The position numbers were made by a program, and so were the translations under genes. The notes beneath the pieces were generated by a model that was not told the origin of the DNA, did no database searches, and saw only the letters and a program-made list of their open reading frames with translations. Of a stretch of DNA of 64,000 bases, positions 34,601 through 47,051 are shown piece by piece. The DNA is from Heterotrichella gracilis (taxonomy: Eukaryota > Sar > Xanthophyceae > Tribonematales > Xanthonemataceae): contig JAULBX010001558.1 in the NCBI GenBank assembly GCA_032358255.1, positions 1 to 64,000 of the forward strand, written 5' to 3'. Within the stretch, counting starts at the first letter, position 1. Each line of letters opens with the position of its first letter.

Positions 34601-35450
34601 AATCTGTGTTGACTGCGCCCTGTTGGTCCCCAACTGACCTGTGTTTGAACGCTTGGCCTAGTAGATATTTCAAGAACGTACCCAATTGATTGTATGTGTA
34701 GTGAGCCTTGCCGATTGGCAGTGAAGTGCAATCCCTGCTGTTTATGTGTACCGCAGAAGCATGTTTACATGATTTGATTAGTTTGGTTGCTAGCTGGTTG
34801 CCTGGTGTACGCTATTATATACGGCATTGCAGATCCATCCAAAGAGATATTTTTATTTCTAAATTCATGGACTTTGCTTTATTGGTGATAAATACTAGGT
34901 TTTCACTAGCCAATGGCCACTTGTGCTTTGCTGGATATTTGTCACAGACATGGATGATCATTATGGATGGTGCATGTGATTGGCAGCCCACCAGTCGGCT
35001 GGCTTTATTGGCTAGCTAGCGCCTGTTTGAACTCTTATGTTGTGCCCTTTGCCTGACCAAGAGTAACTCCCAGTTTGCAAGCCATGCCATGTGCATGCCA
35101 TGTGCGCATTCCAGCTACCTCTGCCACAACTTAAATTGCCATTTTTGCCAAGTTGCCTCGCAGCGCGTTGCTCAGTGACTGCAACTGGTACAGACCACTG
35201 AGGGCGTGTTGCATGCACCCGATCTGGAACTTGAAGTTGTTTGTAGGTGACACGCAGTATGGTGCTTTAGTGTTCAGCTTGGCAGTGTGTGGATTCCAAT
35301 CTCTGTAACAGTTGCAACATATTGGCAACTCAATTGCCAGAAGAAGTGGTATACTGTATATAGTATATGATAATTTGCCATGAGTTGCAATTGGGCAGAT
35401 GGCATTGTTCCAAATGGAGTTGACATTGTTCCAAATGGCATTCCATGGTA
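34601..35450. other. AT-rich intergenic tract between convergent genes
   Basis: The tract between the secreted-protein gene and METTL13 is AT-rich with several open but unrecognised stretches on both strands. It may be old transposon DNA. No gene is supported. Confidence 0.35.
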
Positions 35451-35455
35451 TTACA
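35451..35455 (-). terminator. Putative poly(A) signal TGTAA for METTL13
   Basis: Minus-strand TGTAA lies 358 bases past the METTL13 stop. Confidence 0.45.
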
Positions 35456-35812
35456 CATCACATGTCAGACACCAGGCCGCCTCAAGGAGCTTTAACGCCA
35501 AATCATTGAATGCCACTGCTGCATTGGAAATGTTTCACATGCAAAGAAGCATATATACCCATATACCATATCTGTATGCAGCTAAATGCCTTGGAATTCA
35601 AGACGGCATCAAATTTGAAGATGTCAGAACCTATTCAGGTGTATTTCACTTAAGGATGTAAATCCCAAATTATCGCAAACATCTCAGCATGCCATTCACT
35701 CAACTGCACCTATGCGCAGTGGTCTTCCCTGCGACATTCAGATGCAAACCCTATGTGATAGGCTGCCAGATGGAACATGGTTCAAGTCGAACCCCAAGCG
35801 GCTTATTGCAGC

Positions 35813-38800
35813 TTATTGCCCTGCAACCCCTGCACTGGCATCTGCTACGGTCACCCGCTTCAGCCGCCCAATGAAATCTTGCCACATGTCGCCCACAATA
35901 CCCACCGGCACCCCCCCAGCACCCTCCCCACCCCCCGCCTGTGGCTGTGTGAGGAGCCCCAGGCGCGGGCGCACAGCAAACACAATGCGGTTGACATCAC
36001 CGTCCACTTCGCTCTGGTATATCTCCCGGGAGAAATGCTCCTGCATGGTGGGATCACTTGTTTGCTATGCGTTCATCTTTTTTTGGAGTGCGTGTTTTTA
36101 CTGTGGGGAAACGGGGGGTTCATTTGTTGTTTGGTATTTGGTGGGATGCATGGGTGGCACTAGGGTTTCTCAAACCCACACTAACGTTCCACATGCCCTG
36201 CCTCACCCACCTGCACATGCCTCAGCGCCTCCGACCTACTCACACAGTTGATCGCCCGCACCCCTTCTGACCTCATCGCAGCAGGCGCATGCGCCACACC
36301 CTCCCAAAGCTCCACGCACCCTACTAGGGTTTCACTAACCAACCTAGGGTTCACACCACTCCACCCCTCAAGTTTCCCACACCCTTTCTGCCCCTTGACC
36401 CACCTGCACATGCCTCAGTGCTTCCTGGTACACCGCCTCCGACCTACTCACGCAATTGATCGCGAGCACCCCCCCTGGCCTCAGCGCAGCGGCCGCATGC
36501 CCTAGGAAGGGTTGGCGCACAAATGGCTCCGGGGGGCATGACATGGGCTGGCTGGGATCACTGGAGCCAGCATCTAGCAGGATAGCATCTAGCAATGTGG
36601 CTGTGGCTGTGGCTGTGGCTGTGGCTGTGGATGTGGATGTGGATGTGGATGCAACTGTGTCTGTGGGTGTGGTTGTGGCTGTGGTTGTGGCTGTGGCTGT
36701 GATTGCAGCGGCGGCTAGGGATGCCACTGCCTCCAAGCCATCCCCGACACGCACCTGCACAAAGGGGAGACACGGAGCATGGGATCCCTATGAACCTTAC
36801 GCTAATGCGCTTCAGAGGATGGAAGCGCAGTTTGCAGTGACATGCATTCTACACCATCACGGACGTATCGCCCTCATGCCTCAGGTCCTAACCGCCAGCC
36901 ATGCATGTCTGAAGTCCGGAACCCTAGCCATGCAATGACCCCGGGTCATTCATCACTGACAATTTTCTTCCAACTGTTCACCGGACTCTTCCCTCACCTT
37001 CAGGTGTCTAGGGTCCCGGGTTTAGGGTTTCCACCAAGGACGCTTCCCTCACCTCGAGGTGTCTAGGGTTTAGGACATAGGGTCAAGGGTTTCATCATAA
37101 ATCCCTCACCTTGAGCGTGTCTGACTGCTTGAACCCGAACCACTTCACCGCCAGGTCAGCCACCACTGCGTCTAGCTCCACCACATCCACACCCATGCCC
37201 ATCTGCTCGGACATGAACTGGGGCAGGCCACCGCCACCCAGGCCAACCACCAGGCAGCGCTGCGGGGGCCCCTGCGAGGAAGAGGAGGGTGGGTGGGGGG
37301 GCTGCTGGTGTGATGTACGAGTGGGGGTATGCTTGTGGTGTGCAAGCAGGCGTCTGCAGGCCATGTGCCAAGGGCAGGCACATGGATCACCTGGATGTGT
37401 AAGGGGAGACATGCCCTGTGGGTCTTCACGGGGGTTTTGGCACATGGATATGGATGTAGAGATATGCAAGGGGCATATGGGTGCATGCATATGCCAGGGC
37501 TGTGCAAGGGAACGTGTGGTGGGAAGTGCGCACATGTGCGTAGCTTGCCTGCGTGTGCCTCAAGTGCCTACAGCGTCTCTGCATGCAGTGATGACCAGCG
37601 TCGACAGGAAAACAAGACAAACCAGAAAAGTACTTTTGGGACTGTTAGCATACCCCTTAGGCGACTGCGATGTGGTTCCACAACAATAATGTCACATGGG
37701 TTGGGTGATGCTCACATGCTGGGCTGGGGTCCTGTAGTCACATGGGCGGTTGCGTTTGTGAGCGTGATTGCAACTGCATATGTAATTCCAATTGTGGGCG
37801 TGAATGTTACCTGCTGCGATTGGCCCATCAGCTCCAGGAGGCCCGCCAGCATTGCCCTGTGGTAGTCATTGGCCAGGTAGGAGTGGTCTACCGCCATGGG
37901 TCCTGTCAAGGGTTTAGTCGAGGGCTTTTTAGAGGGCTTGGAGGGTTTTTTGGCGCCCTTCTTTTTATGGCTGGCGGTGGACGGCTGCTTGCCAGGGGTG
38001 GCAGTGGTGGCGGCGGGGAGTAATCGCGCCTCGGATTGTGTGAGGGCACGATTGGATAGGAATACCAGTCGGCGCACCACCTGCAGGGGGGTTTGTGTCA
38101 GGGTGGGCAACAGAGGGAAACGCTAGGGTTAGGGTCATCACGTTGGGAGCGGCATCAGGTGGCGGCGTACAAAGGGATGAAATTAGCAAGGGCGGATAAG
38201 GAATGGGAGCATTCAAGGGGAATAATAAGGGCGGTATAAGTAACATCCCTTCATGCACTTCTCTGTTCCCTTGCCTTCACCAGTATGCACATTCCCCCAA
38301 CCTAGCCACCACATGCACCACCCTTTTTGCTCCCACATCCCACCATTACGGCACTCACCTCTTTCCCCTCATCCCCAAAAACCTCCACATCTTCCACCAC
38401 CACCCTCCCGTTAATCTCCGACACACCCTCCCCCCGCACCTCCCGCCACCCGACACCCTCCCCGGTGGTCAGGAAGGGGATGGATTGGGGGGTGGGGCGC
38501 ACCGCGGCGGGGGCCAAGCGCAGGGCAAGGGGGGATAACTCAGCCTGATTGCAAGGGATGGGGAATAAGTCCAGAAAGTATTTAAAAAATACTACAATCA
38601 CATTTTGTTGCAAAACAATCACAAGCATAATCACAATGACAATGACAATGACAATTGCAACCACGGTTGCAATCTAAATCGCAATCACAATTGCAAATCA
38701 CAATCACAATCACACAGATTTGATGATAAGTAAATACAGAAAGGCTCCCCGCCAAGCACCGGCTTATGCCATGACAAAACAAAAACAGAATAATGGTGAA

Positions 38801-41773
38801 AAGCCCGCCTCAGCCATAAACCTCTTGTGCCACAGAATAGCGATCCATAATGTAAACATTTTGTCTGTGCTGTGATATGTAATTGTGCCCTTCCCTCCTC
38901 TTTACCTTGACCGCCTCCATGCTCCCAAAGCTTGCCCCCCTGTTCAATGCAACCAGGATGACCCGCCTTGCCCCGCAGTCCCCCGCCACCATGGCCTGGC
39001 CCTCAGGGGAGGAAAACAGCCACTCGCTCTCACGTCCCTGGAGGAGTGGGGAATTGAAAATAAAATGAGAAGGATCACAACTACTCTCAGCGGGATCAAA
39101 CACGGGGCTGTTTCAACTCCCCCGTATACTCACTCAAGAGCCCTTTGCCATGGGAAGCAGGCATCAAACATGGTGCATGGGATCCCATAGAACATGAGCC
39201 CCCAGCGGTCAAATGCGTCCAGACATTTCTGGGGCAGACACTACAAATTAATTGGTCTTCTGGCAACTCATCGACGAGCATGCTGATGCACGCCCTGGAT
39301 TGTGCGTAACATGTACATCCCATTGCGGCACAATGAAGACTGCGCACTCCCTGGAAGCATCCTCGCCTGTACCCTAAACAGAAAACCCCAAAACCGTAAC
39401 TCCCTAAAACCCTAAACCCACCTGCGGCACGATGAATACTGCGCACTCCATGGCAGCGGCAGCACCCTCGCCCTCCCCTACATCCAGCACAGTAACCGTA
39501 AACCTCCCCCCTTGAGCGCCACTGTCCCCACCACCGCCCCCCGCCCCTTGACCACTCTGCCTGCCACCGCCTGAAGATGTTGACCCTGAGGATTTGGACC
39601 CTGAGGGTTGGGAGTCCGATGCAAACTGGAATGTGGTGCATCTGCCGGGGTGCAGGGTGCCGTAATCCTCCTGTGCTGCGCCCTCATTGGCTGCCGATGC
39701 TGGTGCTGTGCTCCCATTGGCTCCCGATGCTGGTGCTGCTCGGCTGTCGTTCTCTGATTGGACCAGGGCGATGATGTCCCTCACCTGATCGGCATTGCAC
39801 ACTGCGAGAGGGGGTCAACCTCTGCTTAGCTTCAGTCACAACCTCATTTTTAACACTCTGGTAAGAATTAAACCCATGGGAGGCGGGAGGCAGCGCTAAT
39901 GCAGCGCACATCAGACTTGGAGACCAGCAACCCCCTCACCTTTGCCACTTGTGCTACAGCTCAGCTCCACAGGTGGCAGCTGCATCTCCCCAGCAACCGC
40001 CACCTGGCGCTGCGCTGTCAGCAGGAACGGTTGCAGGGGGGAGCCCGCCATATCAGGAGAGGGGGGAACCTGGGACAACAGAGGAGGGGAATGGGGTACA
40101 ATTTCCATGTGCACGATAATGACATCACATTTATTGAACGGGGAGCATCAGGGTACCCCGTATGGATAGTTACAGTCGCATGCAGCCACAGACAGCCCTG
40201 TCCTGGCAAAGCTGCATCTCCTCTGCACCAGCTGTACCGACGCAGCCACGCCGGGATAACATGGGCGAGGGTTTGCACTAGGGTGCTGCAATGCGGTACC
40301 CCATTAGGGTATGCAGTAGGGTATTTGCCCCACCTGTCTCAAGGTGAGTCGCCAGCCCTGCCTGAACGCTCCCAGCACCTGCCTCAGCACCTGGGCCTGA
40401 GCCAGGGTGATGCAATAGTAGGTTCCCTCCCCTGACAGCACCCGTTGCACCTCGCGTAGGAATGCCCCCCCTGCATCCGCAGAGCCAGGCGTATCCTCCC
40501 CCATCAGCGCATCCAAGCCTCCCTTGTCCACCACCACCTCGAAGCTGCCATCCTTGAACTGCAAAGCACATGAATATCTGGGTATATACGTGCACAGAAA
40601 GCAAGAAGCCGACGACGGCTGGGAATGCCTTTCTATTTGTTTGCTTGTTTGTACATTTTCACTGCATCAACAAGTGGATGATGGGTTGATTCTGCCAATG
40701 TTAAAGTAACTTGAAAATGCCTACGCCAACTTAATAACCCTAAACCCTATACCCTAACCCTCTTTAATCCCCTGGGTCCACCAGGACTGCATGCGCTTGG
40801 TCCCCCAGCTCCGTTGTGGCAGGTAGTATGAGCGGGCAGTGCCAGGCAAGCCTTCCCCCCACCTTCATGTTTGTCATGTCCATGAGCAGCCAGCGCATGT
40901 GTGGCCTGGCCTGCACGTGCTTGCGCAGCATGTCGCGGATGCACACCGGGGAGAAGTCGATGTTGGTCAGGTTGGTCACGCCACCGTCGTACCTGCGCAA
41001 GCATCGCAAGGAAGTCCTTTATGCGCACCAAACTCAATTGGTAGTGGGTAATAAGGGAGGGTGGTGGGTGGCTAGCTGCTGACGAGAGCGGCGCTGGCGG
41101 CTGATGTTGGTAGTGGAGCATGGGACAGGGTTAGTGGTCGTGGTGGTGGTGATGGGAAGTGCGGAAGGTGCGGGTGGTGTGCGCGCCACACATGGCGTGG
41201 CATGGCGTATGCTGCAGGGGCCGGTCACCCACTGACCCATTCGTGCCACCGTCTGTGTGCAAACAGATACCCAGTGATGTGTGTGCACAGAAAACACACC
41301 CCACATGACCACGCCAGAGCCCTGTGGGGTGGGTGTATCATGCTTCCCTGGGAGTTCCATGTGTTAGTGAAGAGCTTGTACCACGCTCTTGAACACGCAA
41401 TCTACGGCAGGTCACTCCTACTTCCCTTGATAGTACAGTTTAAGAGCCTGGTACCAGCTGCACGCACAAAACCCCCCACTGTTCACATGCATGCATGCAT
41501 ATACACATGCATGCATGCGAGCCACCAGGTACCACCCCACCACCCCACGAGCCTTGCACGCACTCACATATCGGCGGAAAGCTCCGAGTTGCCGCACCCT
41601 GCCATCAGCACGGCTTTGCCCTTACACCCCGCCTCCAGCAGGGGCCGCAGCTGCCGCCAGTCGCCATACCACTCGAACGCAGACTGGCCTCGAGCGTTGA
41701 AGAAGCCGTCCCAAAACTGAGCGGACCGGAACTCCTCCAGGTCCTGTGGCAGCAGGTCTGCAAACTCTGCCAT
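35813..41773 (-). CDS. METTL13: METTL13-type dual methyltransferase (eEF1A methyltransferase)
   Basis: Family members methylate translation elongation factor eEF1A: the N-terminal domain modifies a lysine and the C-terminal domain the alpha-amino group. Eleven exons close in phase to 799 residues: 41773-41568, 40992-40863, 40558-40334, 40069-39940, 39801-39422, 39037-38906, 38544-38359, 38080-37811, 37271-37110, 36754-36404, 36040-35813. N-terminal SAM domain: FWDGFFNARGQSAFEWYGDW, motif I VLMAGCGNSELSADMYD, LLMDMTNMK, VVVDKGGLDALM and YYCITLAQAQVLRQVL. The middle has CAVFIVPQGRESEWLF and VRRLVFLSNRALTQSEARL, as in human METTL13. The C-terminal SAM domain has CLVVGLGGGGLPQFM, VDVVELDAVV and WFGFKQSDTLKVRVGDG. 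Two low-complexity inserts are alga-specific: a Gly/Ser stretch in exon 5 and a Thr/Ala/Ser stretch from a hexanucleotide repeat in exon 10. Substrate is inferred from family. Confidence 0.93.
36195..36300 (-). repeat. Echo of METTL13 exon 10 end
   Basis: CACCTGCACATGCCTCAG and CTCCGACCTACTCAC are shared with the donor side of exon 10 (from 36397). The copy sits in the following intron about 200 bases away and lacks a short internal piece of the exon. Confidence 0.88.
36598..36710 (-). repeat. In-frame hexanucleotide repeat in METTL13 exon 10
   Basis: Plus-strand units of GTGGCT and GTGGAT, with later GTGGTT, encode Thr-Ala and Thr-Ser dipeptides on the minus strand. The insert adds about 38 residues to a surface loop of the C-terminal SAM domain. 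Confidence 0.9.
36990..37072 (-). repeat. Two tandem echoes of METTL13 exon 9 end
   Basis: TCCCTCACCTTCAGGTGTCTAGGG and TTCCCTCACCTCGAGGTGTC are copies of the donor-side end of exon 9 (from 37103). GGGTTTAGGG separates them from each other and TAGGGTTTAGG from the exon. Confidence 0.8.
38620..38712. repeat. CAATGA/CAATCA hexanucleotide repeat in METTL13 intron 6
   Basis: More than ten imperfect copies of CAATSA-type units lie in the intron between exons 6 and 7. Confidence 0.85.
39318..39376 (-). repeat. Echo of METTL13 exon 5 end
   Basis: Bases TGCGGCACAATGAAGACTGC and following repeat the donor-side end of exon 5 (from 39422) about 100 bases away. CCCTAAA-type motifs fill the space between. 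Confidence 0.85.
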
Positions 41774-43371
41774 GGTGTGGTGCTGTGATCCCTCCTCCCT
41801 CCCACTGGTCAGCGGTGGCGGTGGTGGGCGGTGGTGGGTATTCCCAGGTGCCGGTGGGATACGAGCGGTTAGCAGCTGTCAGCAATGGTTTGAAGGGTGG
41901 GGTGAGAGGCAAGAGGACCTGGGTTATGTGCAGGGGCTTGGAGACAAGTGCAGCAGTGCTATTTGCTTTGGCCACTAGGGTTTAGGCTAAAAGCCATTAT
42001 CGACAAGGTGACAAACCCTGCAGCCAGGCATCATGCATGATGTCACATGGGCGGTTGCAGCTCAGAGATTCCCTCAAGAGGCTCAGGAACTTAGCGATAG
42101 AACACAGAAGCACACTTTGAAATTGGACCATCTTGATGGTCCACGCCCTGTCAATTGGAAATCGCCAGGGGACTTTCATCAGCCTATCAGTGACACGCAA
42201 ATGTGAGATGGTATATATGGCATGACAATGGTACTCGATGGTTCAGCTGGTATTTTCTGTTACAATGTTACTGGCTTGGCCAAAACATAGGCCCCGGAAT
42301 ACGTGCAACAACAGTCCCCATGCGACAACAGGGGAAGGCTGTGCGTGAACAAAGTTGTCAAACCACCTAGTCGGATGTTCTGGCAGGCCAATCATGCCGG
42401 TAGCCTGTACAGATACGCCACCATAGGGTTCCAAAATGACACTGTCTGTAATATACAAGTGCGCTGTTATTCCCCAGGGCCTAAGCTCACGCCCACTAAG
42501 CACCCCTCCAGGCAGCGACTGACACCTAGGATATCGCTGAACCTAGACTAGGTGTAAAAACGTATTATCTTACTAAGGAGGAGACGGACAGGACCATACC
42601 CTTCGTCATAGGTGTCCTACCCAGCTCAAATCCGGGGTGCCAAAGTGTAACCCTCCTGGGAAAAGAGGCACATTAGCCTGTAAAAAGCTCGTGTACAGGT
42701 GCACATAACGAGTGCAATCCTACTCATAGACTACTATCCCACCCAGGAGTTGTCCTAAATCGGTTGTTGGCACCTCTCTACTACAAACTAGAGGTCAACG
42801 TGGCCTGAAAGGCAGGCTGAAGGGTTCACAGGCAAAGGGAAAACTGTAGTGTACAATGCAAGCGGAGCGCACAAGCGCACGCACAAGCTTCAGGCTAATC
42901 AGTCCTACAGTGAGAACAATTCGCTGCAGGGCCGCAGCACAGAGGGTGAACCTTCAACTAACTAGACGTGGCACTGCCCAGACGCAAGTGCGCACTTTCC
43001 CCAAAAGGCTTGTTCAAAAGCTACAACTCAGACGCCAAAATTGCGTGTGGCTGCTGCCGCTTGCAGGCATAAATGAAGCCCGGAAAAGGCAAAAGTTCAA
43101 ATCCCGGTGGGATGGCCATGGGCGGACAGGAACGTTGCTGCTGCACACCCCACCAGGCACAGGCCAAACCCCTTGGCTGCCTCCCACAATCCCAAAAAAA
43201 CCGTGGCATTCCTCCCCTAACGCTCCTCCGCTAACACAGTGCCTTCAATGCTTACTCCTGATTGCAGTCTCAATTCCCCGGCCCCCTGGAAAAGCGGGCC
43301 ACCCATCCTTAACAATACATAATTCCTCTCCCCAGCTTGGTACAAAGCCCTGTGCTGCCAGCCCTGCCCGC
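41774..43371. other. METTL13 upstream region and DUF760 3' flank
   Basis: No gene is supported. A long plus-strand ORF from 42856 is antisense low-complexity sequence running into DUF760. Minus-strand TGTAA at 42260-42264 is the only candidate poly(A) signal noticed for DUF760. Confidence 0.4.
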
Positions 43372-46300
43372 TCATCCAAACCACTCCCACACCTCCAGGT
43401 CCCCCAACAAATCCCACAGCCCCAGGATCCCCCCGCCTGCCGCAATCACCCACCCCGGCAGCAGCAGCGCCCTGTTCCCCCCCGTCTCCTCCTTCCCCCC
43501 CTCAGCCAGCGCCTCCTCCATGGTGCCCTCCAGCTCCAGCCGTACCTCCAGCTGGCGCAGGGTGTAGCCCACGATGAGCAGCCAGTACAGCAGCCGCGCA
43601 AGCTCGGAGGCGCTGCTCTCGCTGGAGGCCACGCGCAGCTGCTCCTCGTCGGAGGTGCCTGCGGGAAGGGGGAAACGCGTGGATGGAAAGGTGGTAATGG
43701 TGAAGAGTAGGTGGGTGCGCGGGTGTATGCGGCCACCAACAACCACCACCAACCCAGCCGGCACTGCACACAGGCGATGAAACCCCCAACCAGCCCCCAC
43801 ACCGCCACCCACTCGCTCAGCAGGCTCAGATCATGCTCGAGCCACCCCCCATCCCTCACCCACCCAGCAGCAGCTTGCATGCTTGTATTCATGCGACCCC
43901 ACACCCCCATCCACTCACACCGCCCAGCAGCAACAGCATGCAAGTATTTATCCATGCGACCCCCCCACACCCCACACCCACCCAGCAGCCGCTGCACGAA
44001 TGTGTTCATTGCCTCCAGCACCTCCTCCCCCGCGCATGCAGTCAGCTCCCCTAGGCCCTCAGGGTCCATCAGGCGCAGGTAGCCGAGCAGCTCGTTAGCG
44101 TCGCTGGACAGGCGCTCAGCATACTGCGCAACCTGCAAAGGGAGGTCAGGGTTGAGACTTTAGGGTTAGCCAAGCAGCCCCATATAGGCGCAACCTGCAG
44201 GGGTGGTGGGAGATGTCCAGTTGCCAATACAACTAAATGCATCAGCAATATCTACTTTCTGCCACCAGCATAATTCCAGAAAATTCCCCATAAGTGTACG
44301 ATGTCAATAATGTAGCCAGGCATGATCTTGGCAATTCCAGCAAATCACCACACGAGACTCAATTTCTTAAAGACGCCTTTCCCCTTCAATAGCACCATCA
44401 CTCCCCGCCTCCCCACCTGCACCCTCAAATGGGTGACTTCCGCCTCCAGCGTCTGGATGTACTCTGCTGCGGGGACTGTCTCTGTCCCCACGTCATTGTG
44501 CCACCGCACCACATCGCCAGACACGCGCGTGGTCTGCGACAGCGGCGCGTAGTTGGTGGAGTGGCCGCCTGCACACAGGGGCAGGCTGGGTTTAGAGTGA
44601 ATGTTTAGGGTTCAGACTCAGGGTTGTGGCACACCGCTGGACCCCAGTCTGTTGGTGGCAGGCGCCGCCTGAGGTGGAACTTCAAACCCTTCCTTGGCAG
44701 ACCTTCAACCTCTTCCTTGACTGTCTCGCCACACATGGTGCGCAAGCAATGCCACATAATAGCATGCGTAGTCCCAAGGTAACATGACATGCCACACGCC
44801 GATCACCACAACCGCCCCACCACACAGTCGCAACGCCCTAACAGTCCCACCACGCAATTCCCAAATTCACTCGTTCCACATCAGTCCACCATCACCACCA
44901 CCCATTTCTCATTACACCGCATTGCTCCACCACCTCCACACCCACCCACCACCCACCACAGTCACCCGCACCTGCCGGCAGCGCCCCCATGCTCTGGCGC
45001 AGCTCCATACGGTAGTATGCATTCCTGAACAAGTAGCCCGTCATGAGCACGCTGTACATCAGCTGCGCCATGTTCTCACCCTCTGCGCACACGGGGGGTT
45101 AGGATTTTTCCGGTATTTAGGGTCCATGGTTTAGGGATCAGAGGGTTTTAGGGTCCATGATTTAGGGTTCAGGGTTTGTAGTGAGTTTAAGCACCCAGCT
45201 GTGTCCTTAGTGGCATATGGCAGTTTCAACTGCACAAAGCGTCAACCTTGATTCTGTTCTGTTCTGTAAGTGGCTTCTCTGCCACACAGCAGGGTATCAG
45301 TCAGCTGTACACACAAGGCGCGAGGCAGGCCTGTCCTGACACTTAAACTGCCTGTACCTGCGCTTACTGCCAACCCTACACCCTACTCAATACTGGTTCA
45401 GGCCTGTACCTGCAGCCACTGTCACTCGGAAGAACTGCGGGGGCAGGCTGCCGATCATGTTGGTCACGGTCTGCTTCATGGCTTCAGTGACAGAGGGGGG
45501 GGCGCCCTCGGCAAACTTCTCCATGACCTGGGGGGGTAGGGAGGGGGTGAGCGGAGATTGCTGTACCAGCAGCACAAAAACATGTCGGAGGGGGAATCCT
45601 CGTAACACTGATGCAAAGTGAGTGGGAGTGCAGTGTGCATTTCATGCCTGGTTTGCTCGGCCACAACAATACGGCATACCCGGCTGGGGCGTCACACGCG
45701 ATGCGTGCTCTGCTTGCAGGCTGTTGGTGTGGTTATGTGCACACCCGGCGTGCACGCTCAGTGGTCCGGTACATGACTTTCTGCGGTCCATTAAGTGTCT
45801 GCTGGGCGTATGGTTGTGGTGTATGCAAACCTAGATAAGCCCTTCCTTGTGTGCCTGAGCCCCACATTGTGATTTGCATCGTGAAGTTCTGGTGCTTCAT
45901 GGCCTTCATGTTTCAAACGTTTCCATGAACCCGTCGCTAAACCCTGCCATTAAAAACCCTAGCGTGAGACCCTAGGTGTACTCACGTGTGGCTGGACCTC
46001 CTGCACGTACTGGAGGAGCACCTTGCGCTTCCGGTCAACCAACTGCAGGTGGGGAGGAGGGAGAGGGGTGAGAGAGGGGAGGGTGGGGCGAGCGGTGAGA
46101 GAGGGAGGGTGGGGCGAGCGTGGGTGGCAGCAATACTGGCAAAGGGCGGTATGCTTTTATGTATGCAAGCATGTGTGTGCCCCAACACTGCCCAGATTAT
46201 GCGTGCAAGCATTTTGGCTGAACACCCTGCACATGGCTTGCCGGTGGAGCGAGTGTGAAAATACAAGCCGATGTTGTAATAAAGGCTGGTGGTTGTGGCG

Positions 46301-47051
46301 TGTGGGTGCACCTGCCAGTGTTGCCAGCAGAGCTGAGCGGAGCACCAGCCAGCAACTGCTGACAACAAGCAACTACGTCTTGCACATAGGACACAATCAC
46401 CAACGGATCGTTTGCCAGTATCAGGTATGTATGGATTGTGTCCATAGAGCAGTATAGGAGATGCGGAATCACTGTACCCCACCCATGGCATCCGTTGCCC
46501 ATGCTACCCTAACCACTAACTAACCACAGTGCCATCCCCACGATACCGTTTACCCACGTGCAGGTGCAGCTGAGAAAGTGCAGTTCTATTGGTGAGAACA
46601 GTTATATTGATGAGATGCAAGGTGCCATAAGTTTCCCATAGCACGATGGGTGCCGCAATGATTAAAGTGCCATGCTGGGGCCACCAAGCACCTTCGCACT
46701 GTCCCACATACAAGGTGCAGCTCAGTGCCTAACAATAGCAACGTTGCACTGCACTGCCCACTAGTACCAAAGCTTTGCCAATGCCGGCCTGCACACAGCT
46801 TGGACTGGGTCCAGTATAGCGTGCGCCAAACTTGCCTGGAGTGCCTCGGGTCCGCTGGTGGCCTTTGCCATGACGGTCCCTCGTCGGGCCCCTCCGGACC
46901 ACACGCCTGGCGCCGCTCCCTCGCACACACGCCTGTGCTTGTAACGCCGCTTCTTGCGAAGGCCGCCGCTGGTGCAGGGCCGCGAAGGCGCGTGCCAGCC
47001 GTGGGGTGCGCTCACCCCTGCCTCTACCGTTTGGAAGGAGGTTGAAGCCAT
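43372..47051 (-). CDS. Plastid DUF760 family protein
   Basis: Member of the DUF760 family of land plants and algae, mostly chloroplast proteins of unknown biochemical role, some reported as stress-induced. Seven exons close in phase to 363 residues: 47051-46836, 46042-45986, 45527-45410, 45082-44972, 44568-44417, 44132-43982, 43658-43372. The first 60 residues are basic and Ser/Gly-rich without an early membrane span, like a transit peptide. The diagnostic block is VLLQYVQEVQPHVMEKFAEG, then MKQTVTNMIGSLPPQFFRVT, then ENMAQLMYSVLMTGYLFRNA and YYRMEL, close to the plant consensus. The C-terminus has a hydrophobic helix (LARLLYWLLIVGYTLRQLEV) and another (GWVIAAGGGILGLWDLL). Intron 1 uses a classical GC donor, CAG|GCAAGT. 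The start was chosen as the only in-frame ATG giving a targeting sequence. Exon 5 echoes lie at 43858-43960. Confidence 0.85.
43858..43960 (-). repeat. Two tandem echoes of DUF760 exon 5 end
   Basis: 43858-43900 and 43916-43958 each repeat the donor-side end of exon 5 (from about 43976): CACCCAGCAGC, then GCATGCAAGTATT or a close variant. The unit is about 58 bases. Confidence 0.82.

Noticed and set aside
39130-39235. Extra METTL13 exon with FDRWGLMFYGIPCTMF
   Set aside because: It reads like protein and has an acceptor and donor, but including it breaks phase, and the family sequence runs directly from FIVPQ to GRESEWLF. It may be an unused or alternative exon.
43085-43125. tRNA T-arm-like string (GTTCAAATCCCGGTGG)
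   Set aside because: No matching acceptor stem, D-arm or anticodon arm could be found upstream.
42856-43710. 284-residue plus-strand ORF
   Set aside because: Its 3' half is antisense to the last DUF760 exon and intron, its composition is Pro/Gln low complexity, and it has no domain. The minus-strand DUF760 model explains the openness.
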